Below are positions 53,331-62,937 of a DNA stretch of 64,000 nt, piece after piece. The stretch lies in contig CAUYUJ010014548.1 in the NCBI GenBank assembly GCA_963575745.1, positions 212,981 through 276,980 on the forward strand, read 5' to 3'. The stretch comes from Prorocentrum cordatum. Taxonomy: Eukaryota > Sar > Dinophyceae > Prorocentrales > Prorocentraceae. Made by a program: the position numbers and the translations under genes. Each line of letters starts with the position of its first letter. The stretch's first letter is position 1. The notes under the pieces were generated by a model. It was not told where the DNA came from and did not search any database. It saw only the letters and a program-made list of their open reading frames with translations.

Positions 53331-53493
53331 TTCAGTCGGGCCTGTCCTCCCACAGGGGGACTTTGGACGAAGGATAAAACATGGACAAAGCATACACCAA
53401 AATAATCAGTCAGAAATACAAAACAAATCATCCACTGACTATTTTTTGGCTGCTTTTGAATCTTCCCCCTGTAGAGGAACAGGCCCGAATTAA
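53331..53493. repeat. Family C (hAT-like MITE) with perfect target duplication
   Basis: TTCAGTCGGGCCTGTCC to GGAACAGGCCCGAATTAA. GCCTACGC is duplicated exactly at 53323-53330 and 53494-53501. Confidence 0.85.
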
Positions 53494-53567
53494 GCCTACG
53501 CGCCCGCAGCAACCCTTGCTGGGCCCATCCTGGGACCAGGATCGGCCCAGCCAGGACCGGTGCAGGT

Positions 53568-53655
53568 GTGAAGTCGGGCCTGTCCTCCCGCAGGAGGACC
53601 CTGGAGGCAAAGTGAAGAATACCCCAAACATACCCAAACAAAGCCCAAGACGTCG
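53568..53655. repeat. Family C fragment (left half)
   Basis: TGAAGTCGGGCCTGTCCTCC..CAGGAGGACCCTGGAGGC followed by the A-rich middle. The right half is missing. Confidence 0.55.
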
Positions 53656-53679
53656 GAGGTAAATGAAGACGTGGCGGAA

Positions 53680-53830
53680 GAGGAGGCGGAGAGAGGAGGT
53701 AGGAGGAGGAGGAGGGAGGAGGAGGGGAGGAGGAGGAGGGAGGAGGAGGAGGAGGAGGAGGAGGCGAGGAGGGAGGAAGGAGGAGAGGAGAGGAGGAGAG
53801 GAGATGAGGAGGAGAGGAGGAGGGGGAGGG
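53680..53830. repeat. (GGA)n microsatellite
   Basis: GGA/GAG tract. Confidence 0.9.
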
Positions 53831-53935
53831 AGGGGGGCAAGCCCGGCTCTTAGTGCGCGTGCAGAGCCGGCGCCCTCTCCGCTGCTCGCCCCCGCAGAAG
53901 GGCGGGGACCGCGGCGCGACGCCGCACACCCTGCC

Positions 53936-54009
53936 TCCTCTCCTCCTCCTCCCGCCTCCTCCTCCCTCCTCCTCCTCCTCCTCCTCCTCCTCCTCCTCCT
54001 CCTCCTCCT
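53936..54009. repeat. (CCT)n microsatellite, left flank of LINE
   Basis: CCT tract that stops where the LINE 3' tail starts. The same type of tract resumes at the LINE 5' end (61557), so the LINE appears to have inserted into a CCT microsatellite. Confidence 0.85.
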
Positions 54010-54072
54010 ATTCTATTCTATTCACGTTGGGAGTGTCTGTCAATGCCAGACGCCCCTAACAGCAAAACAGAG

Positions 54073-56286
54073 CTAGTCCGAATCCTCTCCCCTCTGGGGG
54101 GGCTCCTGACCAGCAGGCGGCAACAAGCCGAACTTGGAGTAGAGCTCGGGAATCGTCCAAGCTTCACCCCACGTGGAATCAAAAACTACACCGTCCTCAG
54201 CCTCCACATCCTCCAAAACCTGGACTCCCCTCCTCGTGGCACGAACCAGCGCAAGGAGGTCTGATGGCAGCGGCGCCCTCTGGTCGCTGACTCGCCACCC
54301 TCTGTACTGCTTGGCCCAGCTGGGGAAGAGGCCTTTAAACGGACGGTTCCTCTGTTGCTTCAAATCCTTAGTGGGGGGCTGCGTGGGGCAAGGTTTGCAC
54401 AACGTGTCTACCCCGCCCCACGCGTAGCCCCCACATCTGATGCAACTCATCACCCAACCACTCCCCGCCACCCGAGCTCCCGCCCCGTCCCAGACCTTAT
54501 ACATTCTAAGGTTGTGACCTTGCAAGAGCACGATAGCTTGGCTCTCAGATACAGCTTTGGCACTGGAAACACTAGCCTTCGTGTCCGAAAACAGGGGAGT
54601 TTTAAAACTCATCAGGGTCCTTCTCACACCGAGACGATCGGCCGCCTGCAGAGACCTGCGCTCGAAGGCACGCTGCCTCTTAGCCTTCGCATGCCAGGAT
54701 GGTGCAGGGGCCAGGCCGTCCTGCCCAACAGAGGGCACAGGAAAACCAGTTGAGTCCGACCACGAACGCTGGTTCATGAGGACGTCCTGGACCCCTCCCC
54801 ACCGAATTATTTCCTCCTGGAGACTCTGCAGGGCACCTACTTGCACCTTGGCCTGAGAGACGTCAGGGTGTTTGGATGCACCAAGCTTAGCAAACCTATC
54901 TGCATGCCGATTCCCTTGCCTCTCGAAGGCAGTGGTTCGGCCCTCAAGAATATCATTCATCGTGGCGTGCCCCAACGTTTTGTGGGCCACAATTCCATCT
55001 TCAAAAACATGCCAGACACGAGACCACATATGGGCCCTGGGATTACTCGAGCCTATCGATCCATGTCGATCCCAGACGCACCCCAGGGTCCCTTCACAGT
55101 CCGTGTAGGTTTCAAAACTGCCTGCAGCAATGTCAGCAAGCATCACATACGCGAAATCTTCCCCATCACGTGCCTGCTGGAACGGTGCCGCCTGTACTGG
55201 CACTGGACCATATGCAGCTGAGATGAGGTCACCATTAGCCGACACCGCACAGATCGACCATCCAGCTCGACGAAACCTGGAAGAGGTGGGGTCGAGAGCC
55301 GATCCATCCGTGAAGAGGTGACCCGACAACATCCCACTAGCAGGTTTATTAAACCAAAAAACTTGGCACTCACTGGTCGATAACGCTGGGGTCGTGATCT
55401 CACGCGGATCTGGCATCAGCCCAGCAGCAAACTTTTCGAGATCTTGACCGAGCTCATATGCTAATCTGGCTGCGCGCTTGGTCTCGTCGCTGAGGTGCTC
55501 CCGACGGTCAGCATCGAAGGCAGCGCACTCGAATCTCCTGTGGAATAGGGTTCCTGGGGCACCTAAGCAGAGACGACACACATTGTCTGGAGCAAGGTGT
55601 TGATCACATAATCTCTGTTGAGTCCAGGTGCCCATGGAGAAACAATTGCGAGCACACGCCTGATGGTGGTCATGCCAAACCTCATTTTTGGCCCCGTTGA
55701 TGACCTTCAAGGCCCCTTCCAAAAACACAGGACGGACCCAGGACTTATTGAGGCACGGTCGAATCTTCAAGCCTTTCACATCAGCCCTGTGTCCTGCATC
55801 TCTTTCCGCCAGATCTCTGACCGACAACGGGGCAAGCTGGAGGAGGTCAACTTTCCCACCGTCCGCTTTCAGCAAGATCCTCGCACTGACAGGCCGCCAA
55901 CCTATTTCCGACAGCGTGAGCAGCAAGACGTGCGCAGGCGAAGTTGCACTCAGCCACGGCCTGCGCGTAGAAGACATTGCATCCACAGCAAGCTCGAACA
56001 CATACTGCATCACATACAAAGGAGGTGTGCCATCCCATATTGCACGCGCCCATTGATGTATTACATTGACATGATACAGGATGTACGGGTCCATGGCTCT
56101 GCCCCTATCATGTGTGCGCAGCTTGTATGACGTGATCGCTCCAGCTTTATGCTTGGATATACTCTTGCACGCTGCTACCCTTAGAGTGTGTACTTGGCTT
56201 GCAGTAAGACCCGCTACAGCTGTACCCCATAGAGCTCCCGCTTGAGGCCCCGCTCTGTATACATTACTTATCTCCGCACCAGCCAC
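54073..56286 (-). CDS. LINE ORF2, C-terminal part: RT tail, zinc motif, RNase H
   Basis: 737 codons counted from GTG at 56286, but the frame is open upstream to about 56330 (RLWKLKVAGAE) and continues the reverse transcriptase from the preceding fragment in another phase. Residues 1-220 are the RT thumb/linker (LWGTAVAGLT; CLNKSWVRP). A Cys/His motif C227..C237-x2-C240-x8-H249-x4-C254 follows. RNase H occupies about 322-470 with the acidic residues D327 (LFTDGSAL), E376 (GEDFAYVMLA), D396 (YTDCEG) and D463 (HADRFAKLGA), all present. A later CIRCGG..CKPC segment may bind zinc. Stop at 54073. RNase H would remove template RNA during target-primed reverse transcription. The fragment is internally intact. 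Confidence 0.85.
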   Translation of the reverse strand: MAGAEISNVYRAGPQAGALWGTAVAGLTASQVHTLRVAACKSISKHKAGAITSYKLRTHDRGRAMDPYILYHVNVIHQWARAIWDGTPPLYVMQYVFELAVDAMSSTRRPWLSATSPAHVLLLTLSEIGWRPVSARILLKADGGKVDLLQLAPLSVRDLAERDAGHRADVKGLKIRPCLNKSWVRPVFLEGALKVINGAKNEVWHDHHQACARNCFSMGTWTQQRLCDQHLAPDNVCRLCLGAPGTLFHRRFECAAFDADRREHLSDETKRAARLAYELGQDLEKFAAGLMPDPREITTPALSTSECQVFWFNKPASGMLSGHLFTDGSALDPTSSRFRRAGWSICAVSANGDLISAAYGPVPVQAAPFQQARDGEDFAYVMLADIAAGSFETYTDCEGTLGCVWDRHGSIGSSNPRAHMWSRVWHVFEDGIVAHKTLGHATMNDILEGRTTAFERQGNRHADRFAKLGASKHPDVSQAKVQVGALQSLQEEIIRWGGVQDVLMNQRSWSDSTGFPVPSVGQDGLAPAPSWHAKAKRQRAFERRSLQAADRLGVRRTLMSFKTPLFSDTKASVSSAKAVSESQAIVLLQGHNLRMYKVWDGAGARVAGSGWVMSCIRCGGYAWGGVDTLCKPCPTQPPTKDLKQQRNRPFKGLFPSWAKQYRGWRVSDQRAPLPSDLLALVRATRRGVQVLEDVEAEDGVVFDSTWGEAWTIPELYSKFGLLPPAGQEPPQRGEDSD

Positions 56287-56288
56287 TT

Positions 56289-56666
56289 TCAGTTTCCAGA
56301 GCCGTCGGGCTTTCCGAGCTGCACCTCGGAAAGCCCGACGGCTTCTTTCACCGTGTGCTTAAGATGCTTCCAGGCTTTCTGGAGACCTTCTGAAACCTCC
56401 TGAGCCGACGCCAAGACGACCGTTTTCTTCCCAGAGACGACCAACTCCAAGTCATCAAACCCCTGTCTTAGTTGGATGCCCGCTGCTGAGAGATTCTCTA
56501 CAACAAACTTGGCAGTGCCCAGCAGCTGCAGCGAAACGTCGTCGACGACGTTCCTAATGTACAGGGAGGGGAAAGTCTGCGCCAAGCAGCACAGGACGCG
56601 GTACAAGACTATCTTGGCGAATGAAGTCGCCAAGCTGCAGCCAGCCAATATGGTGCCCGCCGTGCG
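56289..56666 (-). CDS. LINE ORF2, middle part: RT motifs B and C
   Basis: Continues the reverse transcriptase after the frameshift at the 14-A/T run. AGTILAGCSLATSFAKI is the motif-B region (GxxxGxxxS-like). NVVDDVSLQ is motif C, with VVDD in place of the more common Y/FxDD; both catalytic Asp are kept. The phase ends in TGA at 56289, ~20-60 nt after the sequence resumes in the next phase (KARRLWKLKV). A second frameshift therefore lies between about 56330 and 56290. Confidence 0.8.
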   Translation of the reverse strand, partial: RTAGTILAGCSLATSFAKIVLYRVLCCLAQTFPSLYIRNVVDDVSLQLLGTAKFVVENLSAAGIQLRQGFDDLELVVSGKKTVVLASAQEVSEGLQKAWKHLKHTVKEAVGLSEVQLGKPDGSGN

Positions 56667-56680
56667 AAAAAAAAAAAAAA
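56667..56680. other. 14-A homopolymer causing a frameshift in LINE ORF2
   Basis: Run of 14 A (T on the coding strand) between ..IDFSGATSG and AGTILAGCS. A one-base length change would restore the phase, so either decay or a sequencing/assembly error is possible. Confidence 0.8.
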
Positions 56681-59600
56681 CCCGACGTCGCTCCAGAGAA
56701 ATCGATGGCCCTGGGCCCCGTGTACAGAGCAATAACACAAACTGTAAGGCCCAGATGACACCCACTCTGTTTGGCTTCATCGAACAGAATCCCAGGAGCA
56801 ACTCTTTCATAAAACTTCTCGAGGTCTTTGCACCGCGTGGCCGACTCGAAACCTTTAGCCCGTGCAAATTCAGCAACCATTGCATGTTGCCATCCAGCAC
56901 GGTCACACTCCTTGTCCCTGGAGCCCCAAAAGAACGGAGTACGATGTTGAGCCTCCCAGGCCCTCATTTCACACTGCCTAACTCGGCCCCAGAACCTGAA
57001 AAGCGACAGGATGAGCGCCAAAGGCCTGAGGGCCTCCCCTTCTTGCTTGCCCTGAAAGACAATGATCGTGGGGTACTTATCTGGAATGCTGAAAGGGTCC
57101 CTCTCCCAGGCCATCATCACATCTATGCGCCTAATGAGGAAATCCTGAGGCAGCAGGGCCCAAGACCTCGGGTTGATGTCATCCGCTCCGAGGCCCGTTT
57201 CGTGCTTGAAGCGGTGCAGAGCCCACCTCACAACTTGCAGATCAGGTCTTCCAAGAGGTTCCGACTGTTTGGCCAACTCCAGCTGCACTTCTGAAAGCCC
57301 CGACCTATGACTCTGCCAATACCCGTTCCATTCTCTCTCGAGCGCCTGGATCGCCATGTCCCCCTGGAGTTCAAACCCTTGGTCCCCCCGAGGTCCGACT
57401 ACAGGCATCTTCATCTTGCTGTACCTGTGGGCCTCCTTGCCTCCCTTAGTCACTGACTCCTTAGCCCACGCTTTCCACTTAGCCCATCTCCTACGCGAGT
57501 GCTGGCTGAGCAGGTGATCGTGCGTTGATCTGGCCGCGGGCAGGAAAAAGCCCAGCTCTCGGCCTTCCGTGCCCGTGATAGCCTCGATAATGTCGCTGAT
57601 CGAAGGCGCAATGACTAAAAACTGAGGCAGCAGCAGCTCTTCGTCTAGTCGAAGTAGGCCTGCCTTGACTCTCTCCCAAAGCGTGCCCTCGAAGTTGTTC
57701 GCAGCACAGTGTTCAGCTTTAGCAAGCAAGGCCACGAGCGAGCGCCACGCCCTAAGCTGGGGAGTAGAGTTGGAGAACCACTTCTTCCGCAGAAACAGCT
57801 CCAGAGGCAAGACCTTCCGCTGGAACCCCTGGGACCTCCCAAGATAAACCTGTCTAGCTTTACCGTATATATCACATATTCGACAAAGCTCAAACTCCAT
57901 ATTGGTAATCCACTGTTCCCAAGAGCCCAAGAAATCGATATCATCTCGTCCAGGATCCCAAGACCAAACTCTATGTTCAGGCTGTCTGATACACCCTATA
58001 GGCTTCTTTGTCGGGAAGCGCTTCCTCTTAAGCCTAACGTGGATCGGGATTGTCATCGAGACTCCTTTCAACCAAAGTTCGACAGGCGAGTGGGGACTGA
58101 TGGGCGCGTCGTGGAGCACCCTGACACTCTCGACGCACTGGCTCAGGCCGTGCGACAGCAAGAAAAAATCTAGATTGTTGCCAACTCCTGCACTGCACGT
58201 CGCTTCAGCTGAAGCCACCACCGACGCTCCAAGCTGGGAGCACCAAGCTTTCAGACCTTCAGAGTTCGGCTCCATGTTAGCGTCGCAGCCGATGACCCAG
58301 GGCACGGTGAGGGACTCCAGGAACCTTCCAAGCCCAGCTAAGAGGTCCGCATTCTCGCCCTTGACCCCGATCGAATGCCAGAAATACACAGAGACCCAGA
58401 CAATGCCCCCAGGGAGTACTGCTTGAACATGCCTAGCACAGACCCTACCTGCGGCTTGGGGCACCTTGGTGATCTCCTGGGCCTCTAAGGTCTTCTGATT
58501 CAAGAACTTCCGAGCTCCCGTCACCACCCCAGCAGACGTAGACAGCACATGATCACCAGTGCTGACAGCAGGTACAAAGTCCACGCAAAGTCCTTTACAC
58601 CTGAGGGCCTTTCGATGCTTATCGATCTCCTCCTGGGCTCTGATCCTGGTTTCCTGCCCAGCGTAGAAGTGGGGAGGTGGGAGGCCATGCTTTTCATCCA
58701 GCCTCCAGTCCAGGACGGTTTCCCAAGAAGCCCAGGAATTAGCATTACACGTCATGAAGCCCCAGCTTTTGTCCTTTTGCTTTTTGGCCCTGACCCGCTT
58801 GGACCCAGGCTTGGCAGGTTGATTGCCCCTGCCTGCTCGGTCAGCCCCATCTTCATCACGCAATGGTAGCTGCAAGTCCTGTGGCGAAGCCGCAGCCGCT
58901 GGCCTAGGAAGCGGAGAGGGTGCAGGTGCATCGTGGCTGAGGCGCATCCTACGACGATCATCGGCAGCATCATCATCATCTGGCTCACGCTGAGGTACCT
59001 GCTCATCACCTTGCTGCAGGGCATCGTCTGCGGGTGTTGGCCAAGGTAGCCCATCACGTCCGACAAGAGGCAGGATTTCCCCATCAGCATCTTCGCGATA
59101 TTCTCGCACTGCTGGGGGGGCAGCGTTACCCAGGTAGAGCCTCATTACTCTGCGCGTGTGCCGCAGAGCTCTGAAGTGCCGACTGACTGCCCTTTCCCAA
59201 GACTCATGCGACTCGCGTCTGCCGACCCAGTTCATGTACTCAATCACGTTCCTTCGGCCAGGTCCCGAACTCTGCCAGCAGCCGTAGCAGATATCTTGAG
59301 CCATCTGCTCCATCGAGCGTCCAGCCGCTGCCTCTTGAGTCCACGATGCCACTTGAAGTTTCGCCATGACGTAAGGTACGCACCAGGTCATCCAATCGTG
59401 GTACCCGCTGGACTCGCAATCTAGTCTAAGTATCCATCCAGTCGCCCTCAGAATCATCGCATCAAGAAAACTCTGCTGAGGTGAATTTGGATCCTCTGGA
59501 GGTGGCTCAACCTCCATGTCAGTGGGCTCTCTCAATTTACTCACCGCATTCTGACATATCGAGGCCCCCCGATGGTCGGTACTGCCGCCCTCCTTTGCCT

Positions 59601-60168
59601 GATCGGCTTGAGAGCGACAGTGCGTGCCATCGGGGCCGGCTGCATGACGACGACTGCCCCCAGACGGGGCCGCACAGGTAGTCGACAAGGTACCCAAGCC
59701 TGCAGATGTGCTCAAGGTCGCTCTTGGCCTCGACCCCGAGAAGCGGGCCAGTCGAGGCAATTCAGGTAGATCGGCGTGTGGTGCAGCGTCTTCCTGTGGC
59801 GACTTCTGCGGCTCCCAAGGAGCCGTGAGTGCGCCGCTCGACGCAGAAGCACTCGAACACGCACCTGCTCTCGACGTCCGTGTGGGCTGTGGGGGGTGAC
59901 GAACGGGGGCTGAATCCCCGACCCCACAGCCCAGGCTGCCCACCTCTGGCACGTAGTACTTCGGGTCAAACCTGGCATCATCGAACATCTGTGAGCGCTG
60001 CAGAGAGGGGATCTGAAACCCAACGTCAGGCCACTCCACATCAATCTCCTTCCCAGCCAAAAACTTGCCAGGCATGATAACTTGCTGCATCTCAACCTCA
60101 TGCTGCACATCATTACGTTGATCCTCAGCTGGCAACTCATCGCATATCACGTAGCACTCGTAGTGCAT
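56681..60168 (-). CDS. LINE ORF2, N-terminal part: EEP endonuclease and RT start
   Basis: ATG at 60168 (MHYECYVICDELPAED), 98 nt after the ORF1 stop. About 470 residues of linker include acidic DDDDAADD and basic KRVRAKKQKDK stretches. The exo/endonuclease/phosphatase domain (about 472-700; 58755-58060) has every key motif: MTCNANSW, GQETR, GCDAN, NLDFFL and SPHSPV. It would nick the target. The RT domain begins near 57210 (TGLGADDINPRSWALLP), with RPLALILSLFRFWGRV, motif A (CKDLEKFYERV) and YTGPRAIDF. It breaks at a 14-base homopolymer (56667-56680). The same phase is open upstream into ORF1, but that part translates ORF1 out of phase and was left out. Confidence 0.85.
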
Positions 60169-60265
60169 GCTGACGAAGTAGAGCAGGAATTCTAGCGACA
60201 GCTCACCTTGACTCAACTGTTCTGATGCTGCCTCCGAACCGCTCAATCGAACAACCTCGGACGAG

Positions 60266-61390
60266 TTACCCTCTCTTTCGCCTCTTTGCCATGGCTGCAA
60301 TCTGTTCTGCCAGTAGACGCTTGGCTCTGGTAAGCTCCTGCTCAGCCTTAGCTTTATCGTCGCCAGTTGCTGAGGTGGCAGCCGACATGGCTGCGGCCAC
60401 GCTGGCCTGTGCCTGTCCAAGCTTATCGATGTCCTCATCAGCGTCGTCGAGGTCCATGTCGGCGTCGTCGAGGTCATCGGCGTCGTCGTCTGGCTCACAA
60501 CCCCCTGGCACAGCAGGAGGAGGGCGCATAGCGTTGCTTGCAGCAACAGCTTGGGCCTCCATGAGCTTGCGGAGCGTCTCGAAATGCGCATCCTCATTTG
60601 CTTTCTTGGAGACGAACCATTCCCTGAATTCAGTACTGGCACCCGCCAAAATCGACTCGTCCATCTTAAGTATGGGCCCGCTGCCGTCTGAGCAGAAGCC
60701 CTTGGCGAAGGTTTCCTTGGCCTCTTGCTGCAAGGCCAGCTGTTGACGCCGTGTTTCCTGCAGCGCCGTCTCAGCATCCGCGAGCTTCTTATCCAGCTCG
60801 TCCTTCGCCTTCTGTATTTCTTCCCTGGTGTCCGAGACATGCTTCTCCAACTTCGTGACATTGTCCCTCGCCCTCTCCAGTCTGGTAGTGACTGAGTGAG
60901 CTTGTACGCGTAGAGGTTTGGCCTCCTGGATCTGGTGCTGCAGCTGTGCGACCATGTCCTCCGCCATCCTCTTGTCAGTGTCGTGCACCGAGAGCCGCGC
61001 CGCCTTCTGCCAGTGGGCGAGCCTGTCCTTGAGCTCCTTCTCAGCTGACTCCACCTTGTCGGCCCATGGCGGCGACTTGGCCACCACTCTGGTTGCGGGC
61101 TTCTCCAAGCTCTCGAGCCTCTTGACAATCGCCTGTAGTGCCTTGTCCAAGGATGCAGGAGCCCCATCGGCCCACCTGCCCTTGGGCCCTTTCTGCCCAG
61201 CAGCTCCGTTCCCTGCAACTTCCCGTTCGTGTGCCGCCTTGGCTGCCTTGGCGACCGCAGCAGGAGCTGGTGAGCCGCAGGCGCAGCGGATCCTGCACGC
61301 CCAATTGCCTTTCCTGTGGCACTTCGTGCAGCTCCACAATGGCTTCTTCGGCCCCAGAAGGATGTCCTTTGGCGCCGCATCGCCACCCAT
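60266..61390 (-). CDS. LINE ORF1 protein: RanBP2-like zinc finger and coiled coil
   Basis: 374 residues from the first in-frame ATG (61390, MGGDAAPKD), ~145 nt after the SL relic. A GTG start 10 codons upstream is possible but less likely. Residues 19-38, WSCTKC..NWACRIRCACG, fit the RanBP2-type zinc-finger pattern (W-x-C-x2-C-x4-N..C-x-C). A long charged helical region with heptad-like spacing follows (about 75-240, e.g. ARDNVTKLEKHVSDTREEIQ), then an acidic DDDADDLDDADMDLDDADED stretch and a basic KRRKRG end. Position before ORF2 and this layout suggest a nucleic-acid-binding, self-associating ORF1p. No frameshift seen. Confidence 0.8.
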   Translation of the reverse strand: MGGDAAPKDILLGPKKPLWSCTKCHRKGNWACRIRCACGSPAPAAVAKAAKAAHEREVAGNGAAGQKGPKGRWADGAPASLDKALQAIVKRLESLEKPATRVVAKSPPWADKVESAEKELKDRLAHWQKAARLSVHDTDKRMAEDMVAQLQHQIQEAKPLRVQAHSVTTRLERARDNVTKLEKHVSDTREEIQKAKDELDKKLADAETALQETRRQQLALQQEAKETFAKGFCSDGSGPILKMDESILAGASTEFREWFVSKKANEDAHFETLRKLMEAQAVAASNAMRPPPAVPGGCEPDDDADDLDDADMDLDDADEDIDKLGQAQASVAAAMSAATSATGDDKAKAEQELTRAKRLLAEQIAAMAKRRKRG

Positions 61391-61512
61391 GAGGTAGGGA
61401 AGTGAAGCCGATGCTCCCACAGGAGCTCACTGAAACGCAAAAAACCCTCCTGACCTAGGCCGGGAGGTGCACTGTCGGGGGCCGCTGCAATCCCCCAGGC
61501 CAGAAAGGTCAG

Positions 61513-61534
61513 TCCGAGCCGAGACCGCTACGGA
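61513..61534 (-). other. Possible second, decayed DinoSL relic
   Basis: Directly downstream of the intact SL the minus strand reads TCCGTAGCGGTCTCGGCTCG then GA, matching DinoSL at 15 of 22 positions in the right register, including TCCGTAGC and GGCTC. It looks like an older full-length SL retained by an earlier cycle. Confidence 0.5.
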
Positions 61535-61556
61535 CTTGAGCCAAAATGGCTACGGT
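61535..61556 (-). other. DinoSL relic at the 5' end of the LINE
   Basis: Minus strand reads A-CCGTAGCC..GGCTCAAG, a perfect 22-nt DinoSL (first base D = A). It ends the element and is followed outward by CCT microsatellite. The LINE RNA that was inserted here had therefore been trans-spliced like a host mRNA. Confidence 0.92.
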
Positions 61557-61670
61557 CCCTCCTCCTCCTCCTCCTCCTCCTACTCCTCCTCCTCCTCCCT
61601 CTCGTCCTCGTCCTCCCCCCCCTCCTCCTCCTCCTCCTTTTCTTCCCCCTCTCCTTCCTCATCCTCCTCC
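61557..61670. repeat. (CCT)n microsatellite, right flank of LINE
   Basis: Continues the CCT tract interrupted by the LINE. Confidence 0.85.
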
Positions 61671-61680
61671 TTTCCGCCTG

Positions 61681-62130
61681 GTGCGCGCACACAGTCGCCC
61701 CGAAGCCGCGGGGGCTCGAGCCCAGCGGGGGGATGAACGGGGCTGTGGGCACGCTGCCGTGAAAGAACAGAGTCCGGAGGGAACAGGCGCGACGGCGCAC
61801 ACCCTGCCCAAACGCCAGGAAGTGCGCGCACTTGCCGCCCCGAAGCGGTGGGAACTCGAGCCAAGCGGGGGGACGAACGGGGCTGTGGGCACACAAAACC
61901 TTGCAGGCGGGCAACTTGGGTCAGGTCCAGGGCGGGGACGTCCACCCCGTATCGGTGGAAGCTGGCAGGGTCCCTGGACCCAACAGAGGGCCGGAACCCA
62001 GGGGGCCCGCGCGCGATCTCTGGCGAAGGCCCAGCCGCAGACGAGGGCTCAACACCGCCGCCCCCGGACGACGCAGCACTGTGCCCCATCTGCCATGAAA
62101 GAAAAGAGTCCGGAGGGGAACGGGCTCTAG
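61681..62130. repeat. Decayed tandem repeat, two-part units
   Basis: GTGCGCGCAC..CGCCCCGAAGC.G..CTCGAGCC.AGCGGGGGGA.GAACGG occurs at 61680-61751 and 61826-61897. TGCC(G/A)TGAAAGAA.AGAGTCCGGAGG occurs at 61752-61785 and 62090-62118. No supported gene. Confidence 0.6.
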
Positions 62131-62132
62131 AC

Positions 62133-62462
62133 TTCGGTCTGACATGTCCTCCTGCAGGCGGATATTTTGACGGAGCAATTGAAAATGGCAGGGGGTACTC
62201 GGAAGTAGTTTGACAATAATCGGAATACCGCCCCCAGACTATTTCTGAACTACTCTTGAAGATTCCTCCTGTAGAGTTAGGTCGGGCCTGTCCCCCTACT
62301 GGCGGATTATGGGCGGAAAATAAAACAGCTCCCTAACAATACCCTTGAAATGGTCAACAAAATGCTGAACAATTCGTCCCCCGACTTTTTTTACTATTTT
62401 GGAATATTTCCCCTGTAGAGGGACATGCCCCACTTAACTGTAGAAGGACATGCCTGACTTCA
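62133..62462. repeat. Family C (hAT-like MITE) element interrupted by another
   Basis: Left part 62133-62276 (TTCGGTCTGACATGTCCTCC.. to ..CCTCCTGTAGAG), right part 62438-62462 (CTGTAGAAGGACATGCCTGA..). Its own target duplication is CTCTAGAC (62125-62132) / CTCTGGAC (62463-62470), 7/8. Confidence 0.8.
62277..62437. repeat. Family C element nested in a family C element
   Basis: TTAGGTCGGGCCTGTCC to GGGACATGCCCCACTTAA, inserted into the right end of the older copy with the 8-bp duplication CTGTAGAG (62269-62276) / CTGTAGAA (62438-62445). Confidence 0.85.
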
Positions 62463-62555
62463 CTCTGGACCCCAGCGTTTTCTCCGGCTCCGGCTCTTCG
62501 CCCCGACCCGTTCTCTGACGGCCTTCTTCTGGGGCCCGGGCAGGGCGAAAAGCCT

Positions 62556-62638
62556 CAGAGGAGGAGGAGGAGGAGGAGGAGGAGGAGGAGGAGGGCGAGA
62601 AGGAGGAGGAGGAGGAGGAGGAGGAGGAGGAGGAGGAC
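62556..62638. repeat. (GGA)n microsatellite
   Basis: GGA/GAG tract. Confidence 0.9.
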
Positions 62639-62937
62639 CAGCGCATCTGACTGAATGGGTTCTTGTCTGGGCGGCTATGGGCGGCTAGCTGCCGCTGCTG
62701 CTGCTGCTTGAAATTCCCAACGAACGTTGCGTCTCTCGAATCATCATGTCAAGAGGAATGGGAGCAGCAAAGACGATGGGGCCATGCATGCCATCCTTGG
62801 GATGTCTGCACGACCTGAAATAGCGTATAGCCGTTATATTGTTATTCGATTTGGGCTCTTTGAGGCACGCTTTCTGGAAACCTCTGGCCATGAATTCGGA
62901 GTAGACTCCGCAGTTCCAGCAGGCCATTACACAGCTC
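62639..62937 (-). other. Probable 3' flank of the second LINE
   Basis: No coding signal of its own. It lies downstream (minus strand) of the RNase H frame and may contain its 3' UTR. I could not fix the element's 3' boundary. Confidence 0.35.

Larger units (their letters stand above)
54010..61556 (-). mobile_element. Full-length non-LTR retrotransposon with SL at its 5' end
   Basis: 7.5-kb minus-strand LINE. Order: SL relic (61556-61535), ~145-nt leader, ORF1 (zinc finger/coiled coil), ORF2 (EEP endonuclease, reverse transcriptase, zinc motif, RNase H, Cys pairs), short 3' UTR and a (GAATA)3-like tail at 54010-54026 instead of poly(A). CCT microsatellite lies on both sides, which hides any target duplication. 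APE-type endonuclease plus RNase H and a short tandem tail are the I/Jockey-type layout; a precise clade is not assigned. Confidence 0.85.

Noticed and set aside
60300-61440. Upstream extension of LINE ORF2 as one 1628-residue frame
   Set aside because: Its first ~390 residues are ORF1 read out of phase. The plausible ORF2 start is ATG at 60168, after the ORF1 stop.
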